Shown in pieces: positions 34,258-43,558 of a DNA stretch of 44,025 nucleotides. The position numbers and the translations under genes were made by a program. The notes beneath the pieces were generated by a model. That model was not told the DNA's origin and ran no database searches. It saw only the letters and a program-made list of their open reading frames with translations. The stretch is from Prolixibacteraceae bacterium. Lineage in GTDB: Bacteria; Bacteroidota; Bacteroidia; Bacteroidales; Prolixibacteraceae. Each line of letters opens with the position of its first letter. Position 1 is the stretch's first letter. The DNA is taken from the NCBI GenBank assembly GCA_028282195.1, contig JANQII010000131.1:1-44025 (forward strand), given 5' to 3'.

Positions 34258-34282
34258 AAGGCGGGACGTGTTCCCGCCTTTT
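34258..34282 (+). terminator. Rho-independent terminator after yqeY
   Basis: AAGGCGGGA (34258-34266) and TCCCGCCTT (34272-34280) form a GC-rich 9-bp stem with a CGTGT loop, followed by TT. It also lies between two converging genes, so it may serve the end of the minus-strand sensor gene that stops at 34307. Confidence 0.85.
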
Positions 34283-34306
34283 AATGTTTTTTCTAAAGTG
34301 TTAATT

Positions 34307-35824
34307 TTAATGATTTGTTTTCTTGGCTCTTTTGAAATACATCATTTTTGAATAAACGCTTACTTTAGAGTTTCCCTTTTGAGCAGGTTCCCAATCAGGG
34401 ATTTGAGCCAGAGCTTTTTGGAAAGCTTTATTAACTTCTGGATGTTCACATGCTTGAAGAACGTGTCCATCCCTTACTTTCCCGTTCTTGTCGATAATGA
34501 AGCTAATTGTGATCTTATATTCAAGATTATCAGCTATGTCTTTCCCGTAGTTCTTTAACTGAACTTTCATCCATTTGTCAAAGCTTCCTTGAGAAAAATG
34601 TGCCAAGCTAGTAACATCTCCAGCTGGATAAATTATTTCGTCTGTATTAATTGTAGTCTGATTTACATGATATACTCTTGCATTACTCAGAGCAATTCTA
34701 ACTTCATCCACTCGACTTAGAGGAATAGGGTCATCAAGAACAAGAAGAATATCTTCTCTTCCTGTTTTTTGAAATGCTTTCGCTTTATTCGCAAGTTCTT
34801 TTAGTGAACAAGATTTGCCATTTATATAATTGCCACCTTTTCTTATTTCAATTGAAAAGCCATCATATTTGATTTGGTTTTTTAAGGGTTCAGAATGTGG
34901 GACAATTTTTTCAATTACATTACTTTCTTCTATTATTTTTCTAGAAGATTGGCTAAAAGCCATCAGAATAAATGCGATAATTGGTACAAATAGAATTAAC
35001 TTAATTTGCATCCAACGGTTAAAATTATTTTTATTCATCATTCTTAATCGTTTTGAAATTGGACATTGTGTAAAATTGTTTGCCATGGCAAAACGTCTTT
35101 CGCCAACAGCTTTTTTTACTACCAACAGTTGATATTTAGTTGCATCGATGCCTTTATTAAGTGTAGCCTGATCGGCTTGGTATTCATGAATGAGTTTGAG
35201 GTCACGTCGTAACACCCAGGCGAAAGGATTAAACCAGTGTATGAGTGTGAATAATTCGCAAATGATAAGGTCGATGAAATGACGGTGTGTAATGTGCGCC
35301 ATTTCATGGGTTACGATCTCTTCCCTGTTTTCCTTGTAATCTGCTTCTGATAAGACAATCTTTCGAACGAACGAAAAAGGTTGTATCATGTCTTTTACAA
35401 TTGCTATCCGAACAGATTTATATGTTTGTTTTATTGATGATCCAATTAATTGCATGACCCTAAATAAAGAGATCATAGTTCTTAGGATAAATATGAAAAG
35501 TATTACGTAATAAGTACCTGTTGTATAATCTTTCTTCTTTGTAGGTGTTTCAAGGGCTATTTGCCTGATGTTGGTATCACGGGAATCATCTTGTATTTGA
35601 GGAAAGACAAGCTCTTGAACAATTTCTATGGGTTGATTTATTGATCTTTCAGGTAGTAGATTAATATTTAGGAATGGTAATGTACTGGATAGGAGTATAA
35701 TGGAAATCAATAAAAAACGATTTACCTGAAAGTTTTTGTCGCGGGACATTGTTAGTTTAAAAAGACTAAATAGTAGAATTAAACTAATCGATGATTTTAA
35801 AAGATATGTAAATAATGGATTCAT
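34307..35824 (-). CDS. BlaR1/MecR1-type M56 membrane metallopeptidase with TonB-like C-terminal domain
   Basis: This 505-residue sensor-protease has four hydrophobic segments in the N-terminal half (about 4-24, 37-54, 104-126 and 184-204). The zinc site is HEMAH (173-177) with E214 in HEYQAD as third ligand. Another membrane segment (about 272-292) leads to an external part. The C-terminal 100 residues (ITISFIIDKNGKVRDGHVLQ, then FQKALAQIPDWEPAQ) look like a TonB C-terminal domain rather than a beta-lactam sensor. In this family, sensing leads to cleavage of the BlaI repressor. The ATG overlaps the blaI stop by one base. The signal sensed is unknown; beta-lactam resistance is not implied. Confidence 0.9.
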   Translation of the reverse strand: MNPLFTYLLKSSISLILLFSLFKLTMSRDKNFQVNRFLLISIILLSSTLPFLNINLLPERSINQPIEIVQELVFPQIQDDSRDTNIRQIALETPTKKKDYTTGTYYVILFIFILRTMISLFRVMQLIGSSIKQTYKSVRIAIVKDMIQPFSFVRKIVLSEADYKENREEIVTHEMAHITHRHFIDLIICELFTLIHWFNPFAWVLRRDLKLIHEYQADQATLNKGIDATKYQLLVVKKAVGERRFAMANNFTQCPISKRLRMMNKNNFNRWMQIKLILFVPIIAFILMAFSQSSRKIIEESNVIEKIVPHSEPLKNQIKYDGFSIEIRKGGNYINGKSCSLKELANKAKAFQKTGREDILLVLDDPIPLSRVDEVRIALSNARVYHVNQTTINTDEIIYPAGDVTSLAHFSQGSFDKWMKVQLKNYGKDIADNLEYKITISFIIDKNGKVRDGHVLQACEHPEVNKAFQKALAQIPDWEPAQKGNSKVSVYSKMMYFKRAKKTNH

Positions 35825-36183
35825 TATTTTTTCTTGCTTTCGATGTCGTTAATCAGCTTTTTTAAATCGTCAAGTGATATATCTTTATCCTCAACAAACA
35901 TTGAGACAACGTTTTTATAAGAACTGTTAAAGTGTTTCTTAATAACTGTTCCTAGTGTTTGTTTGCTGTATTCTCCTTCTGTGATAGCTGCTGAATAACG
36001 GTAGGTATTTCCAAATTTTTCGTGACGGATATAGCCTTTGTCTTCCAGACTTCTGACAATTGTAGAGAGCGTGTTATAATGTAGGTTCCCGGAATACTGC
36101 TCTTTCAATTCTTTTACAAACATGCTTCCATGGATCCAGAAATACCTTAATATTTCTTCTTCTTTTTGAGTTAATTTTTTCAT
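35824..36183 (-). CDS. BlaI/MecI-family transcriptional repressor
   Basis: This 119-residue winged-helix repressor has the family's full layout. KLTQKEEEILRYFWIHGSMFVKEL and YNTLSTIVRSLEDKGYIRHEK form the DNA-binding part (about 2-60), and a C-terminal dimerisation helix follows. It is expected to repress its own operon with the BlaR1-type protease until cleaved. The ATG at 36181-36183 lies just downstream of the three dyads and the promoter at 36214-36280. The stop codon overlaps the start of the protease gene. Confidence 0.95.
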   Translation of the reverse strand: MKKLTQKEEEILRYFWIHGSMFVKELKEQYSGNLHYNTLSTIVRSLEDKGYIRHEKFGNTYRYSAAITEGEYSKQTLGTVIKKHFNSSYKNVVSMFVEDKDISLDDLKKLINDIESKKK

Positions 36184-36213
36184 ACTAAACTATTGTACGG
36201 TAATAATTCAATA

Positions 36214-36280
36214 CAAATATAACTATAAAAAATAGTTATGCAACTATATTTTATAGTTTTTAAACTGGTTTTTATAGTTT
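36214..36280 (-). promoter_or_regulatory. BlaI-type promoter with three evenly spaced operators
   Basis: On the minus strand TTG (36241-36243) is followed after exactly 19 bases by TATATTTG (36214-36221), a full match to the Bacteroidota -33/-7 pattern. Three 17-base dyads overlap it: AACTATAAAAAATAGTT (36221-36237), AACTATATTTTATAGTT (36242-36258), and the weaker AACTGGTTTTTATAGTT (36263-36279). Their centres are 36229, 36250 and 36271, exactly 21 bp apart. The first dyad fills the spacer and the second abuts the -33 TTG. Autoregulation by the adjacent BlaI-type repressor is inferred. Confidence 0.75.
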
Positions 36281-36316
36281 GATGGGGTAGTGCCTGATAA
36301 TTAAATGAGCTCAGGC

Positions 36317-36355
36317 TTTACTGATAGCCTCACTCCAAGTGAGGCTATCAGTAAA
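36317..36355 (-). terminator. Perfect 18-bp hairpin after the BNR-repeat gene
   Basis: TTTACTGATAGCCTCACT (36317-36334) and its exact reverse complement (36338-36355) flank a three-base loop. It begins 11 bases beyond the stop of the minus-strand gene at 36367. There is no T-run after it, so classical Rho-independent termination is uncertain; 3'-end protection or a repeat element are alternatives. Confidence 0.6.
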
Positions 36356-36366
36356 TAATAAGCCAA

Positions 36367-39300
36367 CTACTTATTATTCCATTCAGGAAGTCGGCCAGGA
36401 GTCCATGGTGCATGAACTGCATTTAGTTGTTTTTCCAGTTCAGGTACTTCCTTTTCAACAATTTGTTTAAGCTCATCCAGAACAGGTATAAATTCTTCAG
36501 ATAAGGTTTTGAAACTTTCTTTTACCGTAGAAGTTGTTTCAGAAGTTGTTCCCATATGGGTATATACAATTGAATTTAACCGACTGATTAACGGAACTTG
36601 TGCCGGAGGGATTTCTTCGCTGCTCGCTTTGGCTTTGTCACCATTCAGTTGATATTTCAATTCGTCAACTTTAACCGCTAATTCCCTGGCTTCATCCATT
36701 AATTTTTGCCCTGCTTCAGGAGTTGTATAAATAGCTTCTTTGATGTGTTCAATTTTTGAGCTTAGTTCGTTTAGCAAGTTGTTGCTTCCACGAACAGCAA
36801 TAGAAAGCTTACTCACTTTATCAGCAAACTCAACATTCTCTGTATAATTATCATTTGGCAGACTTGAATTGTTCAATTTTTTACAGGTAAACTCTATTGG
36901 TTCTGCCAACTCTGTTAATTCTCCTTCATGCCACATTTTTAAACCAACTTTGTATTTGCCGGGCATAGCCATAATTCCGTTTCCTCTGTCTTTTTTAGCT
37001 GGCTTAAAAGTGCCACTAAGTTTGACAGATGAATTCATTGCGTAGGTCTGGTTCCATGTAACTCTGTTAATTCCTTTGGCAGGATCTTTAACTAGTTGAT
37101 TTACTACATTTCCATTCACATCGTAAATGCTGAAAATCAAATGAGTCTTTTCTTGTTTGCCTTCAAGCTCAAGTTCCCTCCAGCTTGGTTGAGGAATTGG
37201 ACTTCCACTTTTGAAAAGCTCTTTCTCTTTTTCTTTACGAAGTTGCTTTTTCATTTTAGGAACTTCTTTTAAATAATAGGTGAACGTTGCTCCATAATCG
37301 GGATTTTTAGAAGTAAAGTACGTATCTCCCTGATTTCGTTTTCCGTAGTTTTGGATATACATTAAAGCATCTTTTATTTCAAAAATATGAGCTTCTTTTT
37401 CCGCAAGTTCATGACTAAGTTCACGTAATGGAGTGTAATCATCAAGAATGTAGAACCCACGTCCGAAAGTTGCAATAGCCAAATCATTTTCATCTTTTTG
37501 AATGGCAATATCTTTCACTGCAATTGTTGGCAAACCTGCTTTCAACTGCACCCAGTTTTTACCACTGTCAATGGTAAAGAAAACACCAAATTCAGTACCA
37601 ACAAAAAGTAGTTCAGGCCTTACGTGATCTTGTACTATCGTGTGGATTGTTCCATTCTCTGGTAAGTTACCTGAAATTGATCCCCAGGTTTTCCCTTTGT
37701 CAGAACTTTTATAAATGTAAGGTTTGAAATCATCTCTTTTCAGATTGTCGAATGAAGCATAAACAACATTTTCATTGAATTTGTCGGCACAAAGATCACT
37801 TACATAAGTGTATTCAGGAACTCCGGTGAATGATTTAACCTGGCTCCAGTTTTGACCGCCGTTTTCCGAAACGGAAATAACACCGTCATCAGTTCCAACA
37901 TATAACAAACCTTCTTTAATTGGAGATTCATCAAGAGATACGATTGTACCCCATTGAGAAGTCGATACATCTTTTACAACAGACTCTGCTGGCCAGTATT
38001 TGCCCATTACAGGAAAGCTGTTTCTGTCAACCTGTGCTGTTAAGTCATCACTTATCGTTTTCCATGAATTTCCACGATCATCGCTACGGAAAACTTTATT
38101 TGCTGCAAAGTAAATGCGCGTGCCATTGTGTGGACTAAGAATCATTGGTGCGTTCCAGTTCCATTTATAGGTTTCTACGCCTTTAGGTTCGCGGGGCTTA
38201 ATATTTAAGCGCTCTCCACTTCTTTTATCGTGTCGATATAAATTACCGTACTGATACTCCGTATAAACAATATTGTGGTCATCCGGATCGGTAGCCAACC
38301 AAAAACCATCGCCGCCTAGCGTAACATGCCATTCGTCGTTTATAACGCCATCTCTACTGATATTCCGGGATGGGCCATACATGGAGTTATTGTCCTGGGT
38401 ACCACCATATACATTGTAGAAAGGCTTGGCATTGTCAACATGTATACGATAGAATTGGGTAACCGGAAGGTTTTCTTTGTAATCGAAAGTTTTTCCATTA
38501 TCCCATGTTTCATAGATTCCGCCATCGCCACCAATAATATAGTGTTCTGTATCTTTAGGGTCAATCCAAAGTGCATGGTCATCTACATGCCTTCCTTTTA
38601 TGCTGATCCTTTCCCATGTTTTACCTCCATCAACAGTAACTGCAGATACGGTTTCAACAGAGTAAACTTTATCAATATCTACCGGGTCACAGAAAATTTC
38701 ATTGTAATATTGCCCGCTTGAAGAATGATCACTCATTTTTGACCAGCTTTCACCTTTGTCTGTTGAACGGAAGAACCCACCTTTCCCCTCAGCAGCTTCT
38801 ACAATCAGGTAAAGAACGTTAGGGTCAACAGGTGAAACATCAATTCCCATACCTCCGATATGAACTTTTGGAAGGCCTTCCGTAATTTTTCTCCAATGGG
38901 CACCAGCGTCTGTTGATTTATACACTGAAGATTCAGGGCCACCACCAATTTTTGTGAAAGAAGTCCTTCTTCGTTGTTCTGAAGTAGCATACAGAATATC
39001 CGGGTTTTTAGGGTCCATTTTGATGTTGTTGACCCCTGTATTCTCGCTTATTTCAAGAATTCGTTCCCATGTTTTACCTCCGTCAGTTGTTTTATACAGT
39101 CCGCGTTCACCGCCTGGTCCCCAAACGGAACCTTCGCAGGCAACGTAAACCACATCCGAATTTCTTGGGTCGATAACAATGCCTCCAATTTGACGACTTT
39201 CTTTCAATCCCATATTTTTGAAAGATTTGCCTCCGTCTACAGATTTATAGATTCCATCACCATAGCCTAAAGCACGCTGGTGGTTATTTTCACCGGTTCC

Positions 39301-39645
39301 AACCCAAACAACATTTGAATTGTTTGGATCAAGTTCTACATCGCCAATGGAATACGATCCGTATTTGTCAAAGATAGGTTTCCAGGTGGTACCATTGTTG
39401 GTTGTTTTCCAAACATTACCACTTGCTACACCTACATAATATTCTTTTGGATCTTTGGGATTTACTGCGAAATCAGCAATGCGTCCACTTGCCCATGCAG
39501 GCCCAATACTACGGAATTTTAGACCACTAACTAAACTTGAGGTAATAATTGTGTCACCTTTTGCTTTCTCTGCATCTTTCTTTTTAGCAGTAGAAAATGA
39601 GAAACAAAAAGCAATTAATAAGATTGAAAGAATTCCTTTTTTCAT
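36367..39645 (-). CDS. Large secreted BNR/Asp-box (sortilin/VPS10-like) repeat protein
   Basis: This 1092-residue exported protein has a signal peptide (about 1-20, ILSILLIAFCFSFSTA). Residues about 30-750 hold at least ten Asp-box motifs of the form S/T-x-D-x-G-x-x-W: TTNNGTTW, SVDGGKSF, TTDGGKTW, STDAGAHW, STDKGESW, TVDGGKTW, TWDNGKTF, SDDRGNSW, SSDKGKTW and TIDSGKNW. These give a beta-propeller like that of sortilin/Vps10 and BNR glycosidases. The last 300 residues include an Ig-like stretch and a charged helical region, ending WTPGRLPEW. I see no typical type IX secretion C-terminal domain. Enzymatic activity cannot be assigned. A hairpin follows the stop. Confidence 0.88.
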   Translation of the reverse strand: MKKGILSILLIAFCFSFSTAKKKDAEKAKGDTIITSSLVSGLKFRSIGPAWASGRIADFAVNPKDPKEYYVGVASGNVWKTTNNGTTWKPIFDKYGSYSIGDVELDPNNSNVVWVGTGENNHQRALGYGDGIYKSVDGGKSFKNMGLKESRQIGGIVIDPRNSDVVYVACEGSVWGPGGERGLYKTTDGGKTWERILEISENTGVNNIKMDPKNPDILYATSEQRRRTSFTKIGGGPESSVYKSTDAGAHWRKITEGLPKVHIGGMGIDVSPVDPNVLYLIVEAAEGKGGFFRSTDKGESWSKMSDHSSSGQYYNEIFCDPVDIDKVYSVETVSAVTVDGGKTWERISIKGRHVDDHALWIDPKDTEHYIIGGDGGIYETWDNGKTFDYKENLPVTQFYRIHVDNAKPFYNVYGGTQDNNSMYGPSRNISRDGVINDEWHVTLGGDGFWLATDPDDHNIVYTEYQYGNLYRHDKRSGERLNIKPREPKGVETYKWNWNAPMILSPHNGTRIYFAANKVFRSDDRGNSWKTISDDLTAQVDRNSFPVMGKYWPAESVVKDVSTSQWGTIVSLDESPIKEGLLYVGTDDGVISVSENGGQNWSQVKSFTGVPEYTYVSDLCADKFNENVVYASFDNLKRDDFKPYIYKSSDKGKTWGSISGNLPENGTIHTIVQDHVRPELLFVGTEFGVFFTIDSGKNWVQLKAGLPTIAVKDIAIQKDENDLAIATFGRGFYILDDYTPLRELSHELAEKEAHIFEIKDALMYIQNYGKRNQGDTYFTSKNPDYGATFTYYLKEVPKMKKQLRKEKEKELFKSGSPIPQPSWRELELEGKQEKTHLIFSIYDVNGNVVNQLVKDPAKGINRVTWNQTYAMNSSVKLSGTFKPAKKDRGNGIMAMPGKYKVGLKMWHEGELTELAEPIEFTCKKLNNSSLPNDNYTENVEFADKVSKLSIAVRGSNNLLNELSSKIEHIKEAIYTTPEAGQKLMDEARELAVKVDELKYQLNGDKAKASSEEIPPAQVPLISRLNSIVYTHMGTTSETTSTVKESFKTLSEEFIPVLDELKQIVEKEVPELEKQLNAVHAPWTPGRLPEWNNK

Positions 39646-39818
39646 ATAATAAATATTATTGGTTTTAAATTAAAAACATACTAGTCTTATGAAAGAGGCA
39701 AAAGTTACAATAATAGATGATAAATAGAAAAGATAAATGTCAAGTCAGGCAATAATGTAGTTATTTTGATATGATTGAAATGGGATAGTTGAAACTTCCT
39801 GCTTCAAACTTCTGACTT

Positions 39819-40358
39819 TTAATATTTATTTATAAATGACTCAGAAGTAATAACTTGAATAATCCCTTCGGTAGGAATCATTTCCTTCCAAATCCAGTTG
39901 TAATGATCAATGATTTTTTCAGCTCTTAAATGTGGACGGTCAGCAGTTGTATGAGCATCTGAAATCACGGTCGTTTTATAATCGTGATTTAAAGCCGATC
40001 GTACAGTTGAGTCAACACAAAAATCCGTAGCACAACCTGTAATTACAATATGGTTTATGCCTAACTTTTTTAATATGGCATCCAGCTTTGATCTGTAGAA
40101 AGCATCGTTTGCAGTTTTACTAACGATCCAGTCGTTTTCTTCCATATTTAAAGAAGGAATAATTTCCCATTCATCCGTCTCGGGCACATAACAATCAAAA
40201 CGGCTCCCGTCATGTTGAATGAAAACAACAGGTTCATCATTGTTGCGAAAATGTGCAGATAACAGATTAATACGATCAATAACATTTTCTGCATTATACC
40301 TTGGTGTTTCCGGTATGAAGGAACCTTTTTGCATGTCAATTATAAGCAAAGCTTTCAT
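39819..40358 (-). CDS. Isochorismatase-family cysteine hydrolase
   Basis: This 179-residue hydrolase of the isochorismatase/nicotinamidase fold has a complete catalytic triad by pattern: D8 in LLIIDMQ, K81 in VSKTAND, and C114 in TDFCVDSTVR after the cis-peptide-type stretch TGCA. A HDG at 49-51 follows the third strand. The substrate is not evident; amidases of nicotinamide, ureidomalonate or similar are possible. The ATG at 40356-40358 gives the normal start. It appears monocistronic between the BNR-repeat gene and porQ. Confidence 0.88.
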   Translation of the reverse strand: MKALLIIDMQKGSFIPETPRYNAENVIDRINLLSAHFRNNDEPVVFIQHDGSRFDCYVPETDEWEIIPSLNMEENDWIVSKTANDAFYRSKLDAILKKLGINHIVITGCATDFCVDSTVRSALNHDYKTTVISDAHTTADRPHLRAEKIIDHYNWIWKEMIPTEGIIQVITSESFINKY

Positions 40359-40708
40359 CTCATAGATATTTAAAGCAGAGCAATGATTTTTGGTGAAGAT
40401 AATTATTTTTGATGATTGCCGGAATTTCCAAATTGAATGGAAATGTTTGATATATATACTATTTTACAGGGATTAATGAAAAGTAAAGACGATTGAAAAC
40501 ATTGAAAAACAATTGTTTTCAAGTGTTTCCAATTGTCTGCTTGCACTTGATTAGAAAGCATAATAAGGTTGATAAAACAATTTTAGTATGACTTCATTAG
40601 ATAAAAAAAGAAGCAGCAATACAATCTGTCAAAATAAAAAAATAACTTTGGCGTTTGATGTAAGAGATCACTAAAAGTTTAGATGTCTCAAATTAGTGTT
40701 GAAGATTA
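40359..40708. other. Divergent intergenic region before porQ
   Basis: No gene is supported. TTGAAAACA (40493-40501) and TGTTTTCAA (40514-40522) form a 9-bp inverted repeat with a 12-base loop. TAACTTTG at 40643-40650 matches the -7 box TAnnTTTG for porQ, with a 58-base leader, but no -33 element was seen at the right distance. Confidence 0.5.
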
Positions 40709-41734
40709 ATGAAAACCAAATACCTCATTTTAGTTTTATTATTTTTTGTTGCTCATCAGTTGAAAGCTCAGCTTGGAGGAGAGTCAACCTATGAATTCCT
40801 GAACTTGCCTAACTCTGCCCGAATGGCAGCTTTGGGAGGCAATCAGGTAGCTGTTTATGATGCTACTGATTTGAATGTGGCCTATAACAACCCTTCTTTG
40901 CTTCATGAAGAAATGGATAATCATTTATTGATGAATTATGTGAGTTATTTGGGCGATGTGAATTTTGGCTATGCTTCTTATGCTAAGAACTTCGGTGATA
41001 AGGGGGTGTTTGCATTGGGGATGCACTATATCAATTATGGAAAATTTACCTATGCAGATGAGTTTGGGGAAAAGCCCGGAGGAACCTTTAATGCCGCTGA
41101 ATATGCCCTGAATATTACCTGGTCAAAGCAATTTGGACGGTTAAGAACAGGCGCTACTTTAAAGCCAATTTTATCTTCATTTGAAAACTACCAGTCGTTT
41201 GGGTTAGCTGCTGATTTGGGAGTGAGTTTGGTAAGCGATGATGAATTAACAACACTTGGTTTGGTTATTAAAAATATCGGTTCTCAAATTACAACTTACT
41301 ATGAAGGGGCAGACCGGGAAAGTATCCCATTTGATCTGCAGTTGGGCTTTTCCAGACGTTTGCCACATGCGCCGGTGCGAATAGCAGCAACTTTGCATCA
41401 TTTACACGATTGGAATCTGAGCGAGTATGAGATTGTCGAAAATGAACCACAAATTGTAAAAGTTGATGAGGGGTTTGGAAAACAATTTTTAAGGCACCTT
41501 TTATTGGGTGTAGAGATTTTGCCTTCCGAAAACTTCACCATTCGTGCCGGTTATAACTACCAACGCCGTCAGGAGTTAGTATTTGATGGAAAAGCTTCAA
41601 CAGTTGGTTTCTCCTGGGGGCTGGGTTTTAAGGTCAGTCGTTTTCATTTTAATTACGGTTCTGCCCGTTATCACCTTTCGGCAACCAGCAATCACTTTTC
41701 AGTTTCTATAAATTTGAATGAAGGTTTACGATAG
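40709..41734 (+). CDS. porQ: Type IX secretion system protein PorQ
   Basis: This 341-residue outer-membrane protein begins with a signal peptide (MKTKYLILVLLFFVAHQLKAQ). The mature N-terminus (LGGESTYEFLNLPNSARMAALGGNQVAV) and DLNVAYNNPSLL match the PorQ type of the PorV/PorQ/FadL-like barrel family. Alternating strands with GYNYQRRQEL and FHFNYGSARYHLSA towards the end support a beta-barrel. PorQ is associated with the type IX secretion system in Bacteroidota. The gene precedes cmk and ispH, separated from them by a 21-bp minisatellite. Confidence 0.9.
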   Translation: MKTKYLILVLLFFVAHQLKAQLGGESTYEFLNLPNSARMAALGGNQVAVYDATDLNVAYNNPSLLHEEMDNHLLMNYVSYLGDVNFGYASYAKNFGDKGVFALGMHYINYGKFTYADEFGEKPGGTFNAAEYALNITWSKQFGRLRTGATLKPILSSFENYQSFGLAADLGVSLVSDDELTTLGLVIKNIGSQITTYYEGADRESIPFDLQLGFSRRLPHAPVRIAATLHHLHDWNLSEYEIVENEPQIVKVDEGFGKQFLRHLLLGVEILPSENFTIRAGYNYQRRQELVFDGKASTVGFSWGLGFKVSRFHFNYGSARYHLSATSNHFSVSINLNEGLR

Positions 41735-41747
41735 TGGATTGTATTGG

Positions 41748-41957
41748 TCGCAACCCGTTTGCAATCTGTAGCAATAGAACTGTAAGTGTTAGCAATGCAA
41801 CTGCAGCCTTTAGCAACACAATTGCAACCCTTAGCAATTGAAAAGTAATGCTTAGCAACAGAAGAGGGGCTTGTAGCAACCCGTTTGCAATCATTAGCAA
41901 CTGAATTGCATCGCGTAGCAAGTGAAATGTAAGTCGTAGCAACCAAAATCCAGAATC
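41748..41957 (+). repeat. 21-bp minisatellite, ten units without indels
   Basis: Ten consecutive units of exactly 21 bases run from 41748 to 41957. Nine begin TAGCAA and the first begins TCGCAA; the next 15 bases are only loosely conserved, with A/T-TTGCAA-like words in the middle. Units 1 and 7 share CAACCCGTTTGCAATC. No unit has an insertion or deletion although the units differ a lot. On the minus strand the array is open in two frames (for example 41692-41946, heptads such as VATTYIS, LATRCNS, VANDCKR), but neither frame has an ATG start. It lies between porQ and cmk. Confidence 0.9.
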
Positions 41958-41986
41958 ATAACTATCTTTACCTGAAATTTTAGAAA

Positions 41987-42679
41987 ATGACAGCTTCAAA
42001 GATCATTATAGCCATTGATGGGCATTCTTCATGCGGAAAAAGTACAGTGGCAAAGCAAGTAGCTAAAAAGCTAGGCTATATTTTTATTGATACCGGTGCG
42101 ATGTATCGTTCGGTCACATTATATGCCTTACGAAACGGTTTGGCTGCAGATGGCAAAGTCGATGAACAGGGCCTAATACAGCGATTGTCTGAAATCGAGA
42201 TTGAGTTTCGTTTTAATTTAGAAAAGCAGCTAAATGAGACTTATTTGAACGGTGAAAATGTAGAGGAAGAAATCCGCCAGTTACCTGTATCAAATCATGT
42301 AAGCCCTGTAGCAACGATTAAAGAAGTGCGGGAAGCTATGGTGAAACTTCAACAGGACATGGGAAGAAACAAAGGGATAGTTATGGATGGAAGAGATATT
42401 GGAACGGTTGTTTTCCCCGAAGCTGAACTGAAAATTTTTATGACAGCAAGGCCTGAAGTTAGGGCTCAGCGACGTTATGATGAGTTAACTGAAAAAGGTT
42501 TGGATGTTGATTTCAATGAGATTTTAAAAAATGTACAGGAACGCGATAAAATTGATTCATCCAGGGCAGTTAGTCCACTAAGGCAGGCAGATGATGCCCT
42601 TTTACTGGATAATAGTGATATAACAAGAGAAGAACAGTTGGATTGGGTTTTAGGAAAAGTGAAAGAGTTGGTGGCATGA
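41987..42679 (+). CDS. cmk: Cytidylate kinase
   Basis: This cytoplasmic enzyme phosphorylates CMP and dCMP with ATP. The P-loop GHSSCGKST lies at about 12-20, followed by [19 protein letters not shown]. The CMP-binding insert covers roughly 75-130 ([19 protein letters not shown]) and leads to [14 protein letters not shown], and the lid has RAQRRYDEL. At 230 residues it has the usual length. The ATG at 41987 follows the minisatellite by 29 bases; TATCTTTA at 41963-41970 may be its -7 box. The stop overlaps the ispH ATG by four bases. Confidence 0.96.
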   Translation: MTASKIIIAIDGHSSCGKSTVAKQVAKKLGYIFIDTGAMYRSVTLYALRNGLAADGKVDEQGLIQRLSEIEIEFRFNLEKQLNETYLNGENVEEEIRQLPVSNHVSPVATIKEVREAMVKLQQDMGRNKGIVMDGRDIGTVVFPEAELKIFMTARPEVRAQRRYDELTEKGLDVDFNEILKNVQERDKIDSSRAVSPLRQADDALLLDNSDITREEQLDWVLGKVKELVA

Positions 42680-43527
42680 AGGTGACTATTGATCAAAAAT
42701 CAGGTTTTTGTTTTGGGGTAGTCAATGCTATTGAAATGGCGGAGAATACCCTGAATGACGAAGAAAATCTCTATTGTTTAGGAGATATTGTTCACAACGG
42801 GATGGAAGTAAAAAGGCTTGAATCTCTTGGATTGGTGACGATAGATCGTGAGCAATTCTTCAAACTTCAAAATTGCAAAGTGTTGCTTCGTGCACACGGG
42901 GAACCACCTTCTACTTATGAATATGCCCGCAAAAACAATATTGAATTGATTGATGCAACTTGTCCTGTAGTTTTAAAACTACAGCAAAGGGTAAAAAAGG
43001 CACATGAGGAAATGCAGGAGAAAGATGGACAGATAATTCTTTTCGGAAAGCCAGGACATGCTGAGGTGGTTGGATTAAACGGGCAAACGGATGATAAGGC
43101 AATCATTGTTGAGAATGAAAATGATCTGCAGAAAATAGATTCAGACAAACCTGCCTATTTCTTTTCGCAAACTACCAAGTCGATTGATGAATTCCATTCA
43201 CTGGCCAGTGAAATTAAAAACCGTTCAACGAAAAAGATTCAGGTGAAAGATACCATTTGCCGTCAGGTGGCAAATCGCGTTCCCCGCCTAAAAGAATTTT
43301 CAAAAGAACATGAAGTGATTTTGTTTGTTGGTGGTAAAAAAAGTTCCAATGCCCGTTTCCTTTTTGAGGTTTGTAAGAAAACAAACCCAAATAGTTTTTT
43401 TGTTTCGAATAAAGATGAGATTGACACCACGTGGTTTTATGGAAAGTCTTCCGTTGGAATATGTGGTGCCACTTCAACACCTCAATGGTTGATGGAAGAG
43501 ATTGCTGAAATAGTAGCAGGTTATTAA
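42676..43527 (+). CDS. ispH: 4-hydroxy-3-methylbut-2-enyl diphosphate reductase IspH
   Basis: This Fe-S enzyme makes isopentenyl and dimethylallyl diphosphate in the last step of the MEP pathway. The three cluster Cys residues are C12 (SGFCFGV), C96 (DATCPVV) and C195 (DTICRQ); H40, H74 and H128 lie in the substrate-binding loops. The open frame starts at 42643, but the ATG at 42676 gives the family N-terminus [11 protein letters not shown] and an ATGA overlap with cmk. Length 283. The cmk-ispH pairing is commonly seen in Bacteroidota. Confidence 0.96.
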   Translation: MKVTIDQKSGFCFGVVNAIEMAENTLNDEENLYCLGDIVHNGMEVKRLESLGLVTIDREQFFKLQNCKVLLRAHGEPPSTYEYARKNNIELIDATCPVVLKLQQRVKKAHEEMQEKDGQIILFGKPGHAEVVGLNGQTDDKAIIVENENDLQKIDSDKPAYFFSQTTKSIDEFHSLASEIKNRSTKKIQVKDTICRQVANRVPRLKEFSKEHEVILFVGGKKSSNARFLFEVCKKTNPNSFFVSNKDEIDTTWFYGKSSVGICGATSTPQWLMEEIAEIVAGY

Positions 43528-43558
43528 TTGGAGGAAAGGATTTTGAGTAATGAAAAAA

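Noticed and set aside
34307-36183. Beta-lactam resistance system
   Set aside because: The sensor has an M56 protease and a TonB-like tail but no penicillin-binding sensor domain, and no beta-lactamase gene is adjacent.
41748-41957. CRISPR-like array
   Set aside because: Units are contiguous 21-mers with no separate unique spacers, the units are divergent, and no cas genes are near.
41692-41999. Two overlapping minus-strand frames reading heptad repeats through the 21-bp array
   Set aside because: Both rely on TTG starts, neither has an ATG or a recognisable ribosome site, and the periodicity is explained by the DNA repeat. They are kept as a hypothesis in the findings, not as genes.
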